DNA of 9,120 nucleotides from assembly GCA_902766215.1 (NCBI GenBank), contig CACXCV010000162.1:1-9120 (forward strand). The letters run 5' to 3'. The notes below the pieces were generated by a model that did no database searches, was not told the origin of the DNA, and was given only the letters and a program-made list of their open reading frames with translations. How positions within the stretch are numbered: the first letter of the stretch is position 1; the number at the start of each line of letters is the position of its first letter. The DNA comes from Oscillospiraceae bacterium (GTDB taxonomy: Bacteria; Bacillota; Clostridia; Oscillospirales; Oscillospiraceae). Below, piece after piece: positions 1 through 7,877 of the stretch. The translations under genes and the position numbers were made by a program.

Positions 1-2037
<2,037 letters not shown>

Positions 2038-2044
2038 GCGCTTC

Positions 2045-2076
2045 GCTGCGGGACGGGCTGCTTCCCGTCCCGCAGC
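2045..2076 (+). terminator. Perfect 13-bp hairpin between infB and rbfA
   Basis: The arms 2045-2057 (GCTGCGGGACGGG) and 2064-2076 are exact reverse complements with a 6-nt loop (CTGCTT). The sequence after it (AGTTCTATTGTTC) is only moderately T-rich, without a clean T-run. It begins 7 nt after the infB stop. It could be a partial terminator that lowers rbfA/nrnA transcription relative to infB, an RNA-processing site, or a 3'-end stabiliser. The hairpin is seen directly; its role is inference. Confidence 0.6.
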
Positions 2077-2108
2077 AGTTCTATTGTTCAAGGAAAGTAG
2101 GGATTATC

Positions 2109-2477
2109 ATGGCATCCAACCGGATCGGCCGCATCAATGAAGAGGTGCAGCGCGAGCTGTCGGCCCTGCTGCGCGAGGTGAAGGATCCCCGCGTGGGCGG
2201 CCTGATTTCAATTACCAACGTGGAGGTCACTCCCGATCTCAAGTTTGCAAAGGTCTATGTCAGCGTGCTGGAGGAGGACAAGGCCGCCGACACGCTCAAG
2301 GGGCTGAAGTCCGCCGCCGGCTTTCTGCGGCACGAGCTGGGCGCGCGGCTGAACCTGCGCCACACGCCTCAGCTGCAGTTTGTGCCCGACGACTCCATTG
2401 CCTACGGCGCGCACATCTTTGACCTGCTGAGCAAGCTGGACATCCCGGAGGACAAGCATGACGACAACGCGGAGTGA
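2109..2477 (+). CDS. rbfA: Ribosome-binding factor A (30S subunit maturation)
   Basis: RbfA is a small KH-fold protein that binds the immature 30S subunit near the 5' end of 16S rRNA, helps its late maturation and is needed for cold adaptation. The 122-residue product has the family length. It begins MASNRIGRINEEVQRELSAL, followed by the typical DPRVG turn (about residues 26-30), the VEVTPDLKFAKVYVS strand and the LRHTPQLQFVPDDSIAYG segment near the C-terminus. The frame stays open upstream to 1953 inside infB, but ATG 2109 is chosen because homology starts there and AGGAAAG (2091-2097) lies upstream. The infB-rbfA order is conserved in bacteria. The end overlaps nrnA by 20 nt, implying translational coupling. 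The ylxP gene found between infB and rbfA in B. subtilis is absent. Confidence 0.95.
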   Translation: MASNRIGRINEEVQRELSALLREVKDPRVGGLISITNVEVTPDLKFAKVYVSVLEEDKAADTLKGLKSAAGFLRHELGARLNLRHTPQLQFVPDDSIAYGAHIFDLLSKLDIPEDKHDDNAE

Positions 2478-3414
2478 TTTTGTCTCGGCCATCCGGGCGC
2501 AGGACAGCTTTCTGCTGCTGACCCACCGCCGCCCGGACGGCGACACCCTCGGCTCGGCCGCAGCGCTCTGCCGCGGGCTGCGGGCGCTGGGCAAGCAGGC
2601 GTCCATCCTTCACAACCCCGACGCCATTGAGAAATACAGCCCATTCCTGCAGGGGCTGACCGTGCCCCAGGCGCCCGAGGGGGCGGTGCTGCTGGCCGTG
2701 GACATCGCCAGCGAGTCGCTCCTGCCGGACAACGCCCGGCCCCTGGCCGGGAAAATTCAACTGTGCATTGACCACCACGGCTCCAACACCGGCTATGCCG
2801 GCCTCAGCTGGGTCCAGCCCGAGTGCGCCGCCTGCGGCGAGCTGGTCATCGACCTGCTGGAGCAGCTGGGCGTGCCCATTTCGGCCGCCATGGCCTCGGC
2901 GCTGTATCTGGCCCTGAGCACCGACACCGGCTGCTTCCGCTTTTCCAACACCACGCCCAACACCCTGCGCCGCGCCGCGCAGATGCAGGAGGCCGGGGCC
3001 GAAACCTTTGCCATTAACCAGCAGTTCTTTTCCATCAAGTCGCTGGCGCGCCTGCGGCTGGAAACCATGCTGGGCGAGCGGCTGGAGGTGCTTGCCGGCG
3101 GCAGAATTGCCGTCTGCTCGCTCACACCCGAACTGATGCGTGTCTGCGGTGCCACCGATGCCGACATTGAGGACCTGGCCAACTTCCCCCGGCAGATCGA
3201 AGGCGTGGCCGCGGCCGTGTATATCCGCGTGCTGCCCTCCGGCGAGGCCAAAATCAGCCTGCGCACCGACCCGGGGATCGACGCCTCACGCATCTGCGCC
3301 CATCTGGGCGGCGGCGGCCACGCTGCGGCCGCTGGGGCCGCAGTGCCCGAGGGACTGGAAGCCGCCCGGGCAAAAATTCTTGACGCCATCGCCCTGGAAA
3401 CCGGGCTGGCATAA
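2458..3414 (+). CDS. nrnA: DHH/DHHA1 phosphoesterase, NrnA-type nanoRNase / pAp phosphatase
   Basis: NrnA enzymes degrade 2-5-nt RNA fragments to mononucleotides and dephosphorylate 3'-phosphoadenosine 5'-phosphate in the cytoplasm. They replace Orn in many Gram-positives. The 318-residue protein has the family length and all motifs: H23/PDGD (26-29) in motif I, D82 in motif II, the D105-H106-H107 signature, D156 in STDTGCFRF, and the DHHA1 substrate-binding GGGGH (284-288) near the C-terminus. These are the expected di-metal ligands, so it should be active. The start ATG 2458 has GGAGGA (2447-2452) 5 nt upstream, inside rbfA, and overlaps the rbfA stop by 20 nt. The rbfA-nrnA pairing is common in Clostridia, where truB and ribF usually follow; here a GTPase-NYN fusion gene follows instead. 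The exact substrate preference (NrnA versus other DHH nucleases) cannot be read from sequence. Confidence 0.9.
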   Translation: MTTTRSDFVSAIRAQDSFLLLTHRRPDGDTLGSAAALCRGLRALGKQASILHNPDAIEKYSPFLQGLTVPQAPEGAVLLAVDIASESLLPDNARPLAGKIQLCIDHHGSNTGYAGLSWVQPECAACGELVIDLLEQLGVPISAAMASALYLALSTDTGCFRFSNTTPNTLRRAAQMQEAGAETFAINQQFFSIKSLARLRLETMLGERLEVLAGGRIAVCSLTPELMRVCGATDADIEDLANFPRQIEGVAAAVYIRVLPSGEAKISLRTDPGIDASRICAHLGGGGHAAAAGAAVPEGLEAARAKILDAIALETGLA

Positions 3415-3424
3415 CCAGCATCCC

Positions 3425-3456
3425 GCCGGCGGGGCCGTCTGGTCGGCGCCGCCGGC
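3425..3456 (+). other. GC-rich inverted repeat between nrnA and the GTPase-NYN gene
   Basis: GCCGGCGG (3425-3432) is exactly complementary to 3449-3456, with a 16-nt loop and no T-run after it. It fills most of the 71-nt gap before the next gene's ribosome binding site. In DNA this rich in G and C it may be chance, and I see no good promoter in the gap. Read-through from nrnA is therefore likely. Confidence 0.3.
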
Positions 3457-3485
3457 AATCTATATCACGACAGGAGGGCAGCAGC

Positions 3486-6104
3486 ATGGACAAGCTGGCC
3501 GTGGGCATTCTGGCCCACGTGGACGCAGGCAAAACCACGCTGACCGAGGCCATGCTCTATGAGCGCGGCTGCCTGCGGCAGCGCGGGCGGGTGGACCACG
3601 GCGACGCGTTTCTCGACACCGACGTGCAGGAGCGCGCCCGGGGCATTACCATCTTCTCCAAGCAGGCCATCCTGCCGCTGCCCAGCCACGAGGTAACGCT
3701 GCTGGACACGCCGGGGCACGTGGATTTTTCCTCTGAGATGGAGCGCACCCTGCAGGTGATGGACTATGCCATTCTGGTCATCAGCGGCACCGACGGCATC
3801 CAGGGTCACACCCGCACGCTGTGGCAGCTGCTGGCGCGGCACCAGATCCCCGTGTTTCTGTTTGTCAACAAGATGGATCTGCCAGGCCCGGGGCGGGACA
3901 CGCTGCTGGCCGCCCTGCAGCGGCTGGACAGCCGCTGCGTGGACTTTACCCAGCCGGACGAGGCCCTGCAGGAGGCGCTGGCCCTGTGCGACGACAAGGC
4001 GCTGGCCGAATATCTGGACTCCGGCGCGGTGCTGCCCCGCACGCTGACGCAGCTGATCGCCCGGCGGCAGGTGTTTCCCTGCTATTTCGGCGCGGCGCTG
4101 AGCGGGCAGGGCGTGCCCGCATTGCTGGAGGGGCTGGAGACGCTGACCCGCTGCCCGGCCTGGCCCAGCGGTTTCGGCGCGCGGGTGTATAAAATCTCCC
4201 GGGACAAGCAGGGCGTCCGCCTGACCCACCTGAAGCTGACCGGCGGAAGCCTGCGCGTAAAGGCCACATTGCAGGGCGGCGAAGGCGACGCGCGCTGGCA
4301 GGAAAAGGTCAACCAGATCCGCATCTACTCCGGCGAGCGCTATCAGGCGGTGGACGAGGCGCCGGCCGGAACCATCTGCGCTGTGACGGGCCTGAGCCGC
4401 ACCTGGCCGGGCCAGGGGCTGGGCATCGAGCCAGCCGGCGACCAGCCGCAGCTGGAGCCGGTGCTGACCTATCGCCTGCTGCTGCCATCCGGCGCCGAGC
4501 CGACCACTGTCCTGCGCCAGATGCGCCAGCTGGAGGAAGAAGACCCCATGCTGCGCGTGAGCTGGAACGCCCAGTGGAAGGAAATCCATGTGCAGCTGAT
4601 GGGTGAGGTGCAGCTGGAGGTGCTGCGCGAGCGGATTGCCGAGCGCTTTGGCCTGGCAGTCTCCTTCGATGCCGGCAGCATTGTCTACCGTGAAACCATT
4701 GCTGCGCCGGTGGAGGGCGTGGGCCATTTCGAGCCGCTGCGGCACTATGCCGAGGTGCATCTGCTGCTGGAGCCGGGCGAGCGCGGCAGCGGGCTGCACA
4801 TTGCCGCCGCATGCAGCGAGGACGAGCTGGACCGCAGCTGGCAGCGCCTGATCCTCACCCATCTGGCGGAAAAAGAGCATCTGGGCGTGCTGACCGGCGC
4901 GCCGATCACTGACATGACGCTGACGCTGATTGCCGGCCGTGCGCACCTGAAGCACACCGAGGGCGGCGACTTTCGCCAGGCGGCCTATCGCGCCGTGCGG
5001 CAGGGGCTGCTCTCGGCGCAGAGCATCCTGCTGGAGCCGTATTATCGCTTCGCGCTGGAGGTGCCGGCCGACTGTGTGGGCCGGGCCATGACCGACCTGC
5101 AGCGGCTGGGTGCGCAGGCCGACCCGCCCCAGACCCAGGACGAGCTGACCCTGCTGACCGGCACGGCCCCGGTGGCCTCGCTGCGCGGCTATGCGCTGGA
5201 GGTGACGGCCTATACCCGCGGGCTGGGCCGCCTGAGCTGCACCAGCGCGGGCTATGCTCCCTGCCACAACACCGACGAGGTGGTTGCCGCCGTTGGCTAT
5301 GACGCGGCGCACGACGTGGACAACACCGGCGACTCGGTATTCTGCGCCCACGGGGCGGGCTTTATCGTCCCATGGGATCAGGCCCCCGGCTATATGCACC
5401 TGCCGCTGCTGGCCGCAGCGCCGGAGGACGAGCCGCCCGCGCCGCAGCCTGTCCGGCCGCGCCCGGCGCTCTCCGGCAGCGCCATCGACGACAAGGAGCT
5501 GGAGGCCATCTTCACCCGCACCTATGGCGCGCCCCAGCGGCGCGACCTGCTCTATCGCCCGCCCCAGCGCTATGAGCGCGCCGCGCAGGAAATCTGGCTT
5601 CAGTCCCCGGCGGAGGAATATCTGCTGGTGGACGGGTATAACATTCTCTTCGCCTGGGACGAGCTGAAGGCCCTGGCCAGCGAGAGCTTTGAGGACGCAC
5701 GCCTGGCGCTGATGGATCTGCTGGTAAACTATCAGTCCTTTCACCCCTGCACGCTGATTCTGGTCTTCGACGCCTATCGCGTGCCCGGCGGCACCGGCAG
5801 CGTCACGCGCTATCACGACCTGTTTGTGGTCTATACCAAAGAGGCCGAGACCGCCGACCAGTACATTGAAAAGACCACCTATCGCCTCTCCGGCCGCCGC
5901 CGCGTGCGCGTGGCCACCTCCGACGGGATCGAGCAGCTGATCATCCTTGGCCATGGGGCTGAGCGGATCTCTGCCCGGCTGTTCCACGACGAGGTACAGC
6001 AGGTCAGCAGCCAGATTCAGTCTCTTCTGCGCCAGCTGCAGGCGCGCCCCAACTGCCCCCTGGCAGAGAACGAGGCGCTGCGCCGGCGGCTGAATCAGCC
6101 ATAA
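3486..6104 (+). CDS. EF-G/TetM-like ribosomal GTPase fused to a C-terminal YacP/Rae1-type NYN ribonuclease domain
   Basis: This 872-residue two-part protein starts at ATG 3486 with AGGAGG (3472-3477) 8 nt upstream. Residues 1 to about 640 form a translational GTPase of the EF-G/ribosomal-protection family: G1 AHVDAGKTT (10-18), switch I ERARGITI (49-56), DTPGH (74-78) and NKMD (128-131). Barrel domain II, domain III (MLRVSWNA) and EF-G-like domains IV/V follow. After a Pro-rich linker (about 645-709), residues 710-872 match Bacillus YacP/Rae1: LLVDGYN (D716), VFDAY (D762), KEAETAD (E788, D791) and ATSDG (D813). The acidic NYN/PIN active-site residues are kept. Rae1 cuts mRNA in the ribosomal A site, so a ribosome-targeted mRNA cleavage or rescue factor is my inference. 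The domain IV tip reads LKHT (488-491) where TetM has SPVS, so tetracycline resistance is doubtful. No frameshift is seen. It probably belongs to the infB-rbfA-nrnA operon. Confidence 0.9.
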   Translation: MDKLAVGILAHVDAGKTTLTEAMLYERGCLRQRGRVDHGDAFLDTDVQERARGITIFSKQAILPLPSHEVTLLDTPGHVDFSSEMERTLQVMDYAILVISGTDGIQGHTRTLWQLLARHQIPVFLFVNKMDLPGPGRDTLLAALQRLDSRCVDFTQPDEALQEALALCDDKALAEYLDSGAVLPRTLTQLIARRQVFPCYFGAALSGQGVPALLEGLETLTRCPAWPSGFGARVYKISRDKQGVRLTHLKLTGGSLRVKATLQGGEGDARWQEKVNQIRIYSGERYQAVDEAPAGTICAVTGLSRTWPGQGLGIEPAGDQPQLEPVLTYRLLLPSGAEPTTVLRQMRQLEEEDPMLRVSWNAQWKEIHVQLMGEVQLEVLRERIAERFGLAVSFDAGSIVYRETIAAPVEGVGHFEPLRHYAEVHLLLEPGERGSGLHIAAACSEDELDRSWQRLILTHLAEKEHLGVLTGAPITDMTLTLIAGRAHLKHTEGGDFRQAAYRAVRQGLLSAQSILLEPYYRFALEVPADCVGRAMTDLQRLGAQADPPQTQDELTLLTGTAPVASLRGYALEVTAYTRGLGRLSCTSAGYAPCHNTDEVVAAVGYDAAHDVDNTGDSVFCAHGAGFIVPWDQAPGYMHLPLLAAAPEDEPPAPQPVRPRPALSGSAIDDKELEAIFTRTYGAPQRRDLLYRPPQRYERAAQEIWLQSPAEEYLLVDGYNILFAWDELKALASESFEDARLALMDLLVNYQSFHPCTLILVFDAYRVPGGTGSVTRYHDLFVVYTKEAETADQYIEKTTYRLSGRRRVRVATSDGIEQLIILGHGAERISARLFHDEVQQVSSQIQSLLRQLQARPNCPLAENEALRRRLNQP

Positions 6105-6108
6105 CCGC

Positions 6109-6142
6109 CGCCCTGCTGCCGCGGCAGCAGGGCGCACTGTTT
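6109..6142 (+). terminator. 26-nt perfect palindrome after the GTPase-NYN gene, probable terminator
   Basis: Positions 6109-6134 are a self-complementary palindrome centred on 6121/6122 (arm CGCCCTGCTGCCG in reverse-complement form), starting 4 nt after the stop codon. It can fold into a stem of about 11 bp with a short CG-rich loop. It is followed by GCACTGTTT, a weak T tract. It plausibly ends the infB-to-GTPase unit, though the poor T-run makes termination uncertain. Confidence 0.55.
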
Positions 6143-6218
6143 CCCGCGGCAGCCTGTCTTGTGGATTTCGACAAGTTTTTCCGCCGCAGCCCGCAAAATT
6201 TTCGGGCACCCTTCCATC

Positions 6219-6247
6219 TTGTCATTCCGCGGAGAATTTGATACACT
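6219..6247 (+). promoter_or_regulatory. Sigma-A-type promoter for the uracil permease unit
   Basis: TTGTCA (6219-6224) and TACACT (6242-6247) are separated by exactly 17 nt. An extended -10 TG (6239-6240) lies one base upstream of the -10. The predicted start of transcription is around 6254, giving a leader of about 205 nt before the permease start codon. The surrounding 60 bp is clearly AT-richer than the rest of the window. Confidence 0.75.
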
Positions 6248-6279
6248 TGGACAAGTAAATTTGAAGGGGGGGCCTTGCA

Positions 6280-6369
6280 ATGAACATTGTAGCGATTGGC
6301 GGGGCCGTTTCTTCCATGTTTGCGCCCGCGACGAGCGCGGCGCTGAAAAGGGATACTGTTCGTATTTGA
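6280..6369 (+). CDS. 29-residue leader peptide upstream of the uracil permease gene
   Basis: ATG 6280 opens a short frame ending with TGA at 6367-6369, encoding MNIVAIGGAVSSMFAPATSA followed by ALKRDTVRI. A strong Shine-Dalgarno sequence, AAGGGGGG in a run of seven G (6266-6272), lies 7 nt upstream, and the predicted transcript starts only about 26 nt before the ATG. The stop codon's last base (6369) is also the first base of the terminator's 5' arm. A ribosome finishing this ORF would therefore physically cover that arm. There are no repeated codons for one amino acid, so amino-acid-type attenuation is not indicated. The likely role is cis-acting, as with the pyrBI leader peptide. Alternatively, it could be a small functional peptide with a hydrophobic N-terminal half. 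Confidence 0.65.
   Translation: MNIVAIGGAVSSMFAPATSAALKRDTVRI
6322..6343 (+). promoter_or_regulatory. GC-rich hairpin inside the leader ORF, candidate RNA polymerase pause signal
   Basis: GCGC (6322-6325) pairs with 6340-6343 and CGCG (6327-6330) pairs with 6336-6339, with one bulged C (6326) and a 5-nt loop (6331-6335). A T-rich stretch (8 T in 14 nt, 6354-6367) begins 10 nt after it. That is about the distance between a pause hairpin and the RNA 3' end. The structure is seen; the pausing role is inferred by comparison with pyrBI. Confidence 0.45.
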
Positions 6370-6396
6370 CGGAAGCATTGGTGCTTCCGTTTTTTT
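6369..6396 (+). terminator. Strong intrinsic terminator in the uracil permease leader (attenuator)
   Basis: ACGGAAGCA (6369-6377) and its exact complement TGCTTCCGT (6382-6390) form a 9-bp stem with a TTGG loop. T follows at 6391-6396, so the T-run is seven long counting the stem's last base. This is a textbook intrinsic terminator, yet it lies between a good promoter and the permease start codon 62 nt further on. It must therefore be read through for permease expression, as in an attenuator. The overlap with the leader ORF stop codon suggests that the leading ribosome controls it. Confidence 0.85.
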
Positions 6397-6458
6397 CGGC
6401 ACAGCGTCCCTCTTCCGCTCCGGCTTCTGACGGGCAACGGTAAGAGAGGAGTTTTTTT

Positions 6459-7814
6459 ATGAGCAAAAAACCGATCCCCGAGTCCGGCATCTACGACGCG
6501 CGCGAACTGGGCGTGCCGCGGATGCTTGTGCTGGGCCTGCAGCACATGTTCGCCATGTTTGGCGCCACGGTTCTGGTCCCCGCCATTACCGGCCTGAGCG
6601 TTTCCGCCACGCTGCTCTTCGCCGGTCTGGGCACGCTGCTGTTCCACCTCATCACCAAGGGCAAGGTCCCCGCGTTCCTCGGCTCCAGCTTTGCCTTTCT
6701 GGGCGCCTATGGTCTGGTAACCGCCAGCGGCGCTGACATTCCCCTGACCTACTCCAGCTTTGGCGTGGCCTGCGCCGGCGCCATGTACCTGGTTCTGGCC
6801 CTGCTGTTCAAGCTCTTCGGCGCACAGAAGGTCATGCGCTTCTTCCCGCCCATCGTCACCGGCCCTGTGATCATCGCCATCGGCCTCACCCTCTCCGGCA
6901 CGGCCATCAACAGCTGCAGTGCCAACTGGTGGGTTGCCCTGGTAGCCATTGCCGTGGTGATCATCTTCAACATCTGGGGCAAGGGCATGCTGAAGATCAT
7001 CCCCATCCTGCTGGGCGTCATCGCCAGCTATGTGGTTTCGATGATCATCGATCCCGCTTCCCGCGACACGCTGGTTCAGAAGGTGTCCGAGGCCAGCTGG
7101 ATTGGCCTGCCCTTCCATTGGAGCGACACTGCGCTGTCCATCTTCGGCAAGGATCTCGACACCGGCATGTTGCTCAGCACCGTGATTACCATCATGCCCA
7201 TCTCCCTGGCCACCATGGTTGAGCATATCGGCGACATCTGCGCCATCTCCTCCACCTGCGGCCGCAACTACGTACAGGATCCCGGCCTGCACCGCACCCT
7301 GCTGGGCGACGGCCTGGCCACGGCCGTGGCCGCCCTGTTCGGCGCGCCGGCCAACACCACCTATGGCGAGAACACCGGCGTTCTGGCCCTGAGCAAGGTC
7401 TATGATCCCCGCGTGATCCGTCTTGCCGCCGTCTTCGCCGCCGTGCTGAGCTTCTGCCCGAAGTTCGCCGCCGTGGTCGTCGCCATGCCCACCGCCACCA
7501 TGGGCGGCGTGAGTCTGGTGCTCTATGGCATGATCTCCGCCGTCGGCGTGCGCAACGTGGTGGAGAACCGCGTGGACTTCACCAAGAGCCGCAACGTTCT
7601 GATCGCTGCGCTGATTCTGGTTCTGGCCATCGGCATCAAGTATGGCACGGCTGACAGCGGCATCGTGTTCCACCTGGGCAGTGTGGCCATCAACCTGTCC
7701 GGCCTGGCCGTGGCCGCGCTGGTGGGCATCCTCCTCAACGCCATCCTGCCCGGCAAGGACTACACCTTCGGCACCGACCTGCAGGGCGACACCGCCGTCA
7801 ACTTCAAGGTCTGA
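6459..7814 (+). CDS. uraA: Uracil permease, NCS2 (UraA/PyrP) family
   Basis: This is a 451-residue inner-membrane nucleobase symporter of the nucleobase-ascorbate (NCS2) family, importing uracil for salvage. The protein is hydrophobic almost throughout, consistent with the family's 14 transmembrane segments. The N-terminal part has LGLQHMFAMFGATVLVP and the FLGSSFAF segment (TM3 area). The substrate region has EHIGD (255-259), GLHRTLLGDGLAT, NTTYGEN (E304) and PTATMGG. In E. coli UraA, E241, H245 and E290 contact uracil; E255 and E304 match, while D259 stands at the H245 position. As far as I recall, EHIGD also occurs in Gram-positive PyrP. The start ATG 6459 has AGGAG (6447-6451) 7 nt upstream. 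Control is probably by the leader attenuator. The neighbouring genes do not belong to pyrimidine metabolism. Uracil is strongly favoured over xanthine or urate. Confidence 0.92.
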   Translation: MSKKPIPESGIYDARELGVPRMLVLGLQHMFAMFGATVLVPAITGLSVSATLLFAGLGTLLFHLITKGKVPAFLGSSFAFLGAYGLVTASGADIPLTYSSFGVACAGAMYLVLALLFKLFGAQKVMRFFPPIVTGPVIIAIGLTLSGTAINSCSANWWVALVAIAVVIIFNIWGKGMLKIIPILLGVIASYVVSMIIDPASRDTLVQKVSEASWIGLPFHWSDTALSIFGKDLDTGMLLSTVITIMPISLATMVEHIGDICAISSTCGRNYVQDPGLHRTLLGDGLATAVAALFGAPANTTYGENTGVLALSKVYDPRVIRLAAVFAAVLSFCPKFAAVVVAMPTATMGGVSLVLYGMISAVGVRNVVENRVDFTKSRNVLIAALILVLAIGIKYGTADSGIVFHLGSVAINLSGLAVAALVGILLNAILPGKDYTFGTDLQGDTAVNFKV

Positions 7815-7839
7815 GCGGCCGGTTAACCAAACAGAAAGC

Positions 7840-7872
7840 GCCCGCCCCGCATCCACAGGATGCGGGGCGGGC
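7840..7872. terminator. Bidirectional terminator between convergent genes
   Basis: The arms 7840-7854 and 7858-7872 are perfectly complementary over 15 bp with the triplet ACA between them (14 bp if a 5-nt loop opens). On the + strand TGTTGTTATT follows, serving the permease gene. On the - strand TTTCTGTTTGGTT follows, serving the methyltransferase gene, whose TAA stop ends at 7878, six bases away. Both flanks are T-rich in the proper direction. Confidence 0.85.
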
Positions 7873-7877
7873 TGTTG

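Noticed and set aside
6158..6180. A 5-bp CTTGT/ACAAG stem followed by TTTTT as a second terminator after the GTPase-NYN gene
   Set aside because: The stem is only 5 bp with an interior mismatch and an 8-nt loop. It is too weak to call alone, though it may help the palindrome at 6109-6134.
3465..6209. A 914-codon open frame on the minus strand, antisense to the GTPase-NYN gene
   Set aside because: The long antisense frame is a side effect of GC-rich codon bias on the coding strand. Its product is a low-complexity, Gln/Ala/Gly/His-rich string without any recognisable fold, while the plus strand has clear GTPase and NYN motifs.
6159..6443. A 94-codon plus-strand frame across the permease leader
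   Set aside because: It starts upstream of the predicted promoter, has no Shine-Dalgarno, runs through the intrinsic terminator and has no recognisable content. The 29-codon ORF in another frame has the ribosome binding site.
6410..6451. CTCTT (6410-6414) pairing with AAGAG (6442-6446) to hide the permease ribosome binding site
   Set aside because: Five base pairs with a 27-nt loop is too weak to support a riboswitch-like sequestering model.
6254..6458. Purine, PreQ1 or other riboswitch, or a PyrR-binding loop, in the permease leader
   Set aside because: I could not find the conserved cores of these elements by eye. The leader ORF and terminator explain the region better. A covariance-model scan would settle it.
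6222..7856. A 544-codon minus-strand frame antisense to the uracil permease
   Set aside because: The product is a Gly/His/Asp/Gln-rich string typical of the reverse complement of a GC-rich membrane-protein gene, with no motifs. It also runs through the promoter and both terminators.
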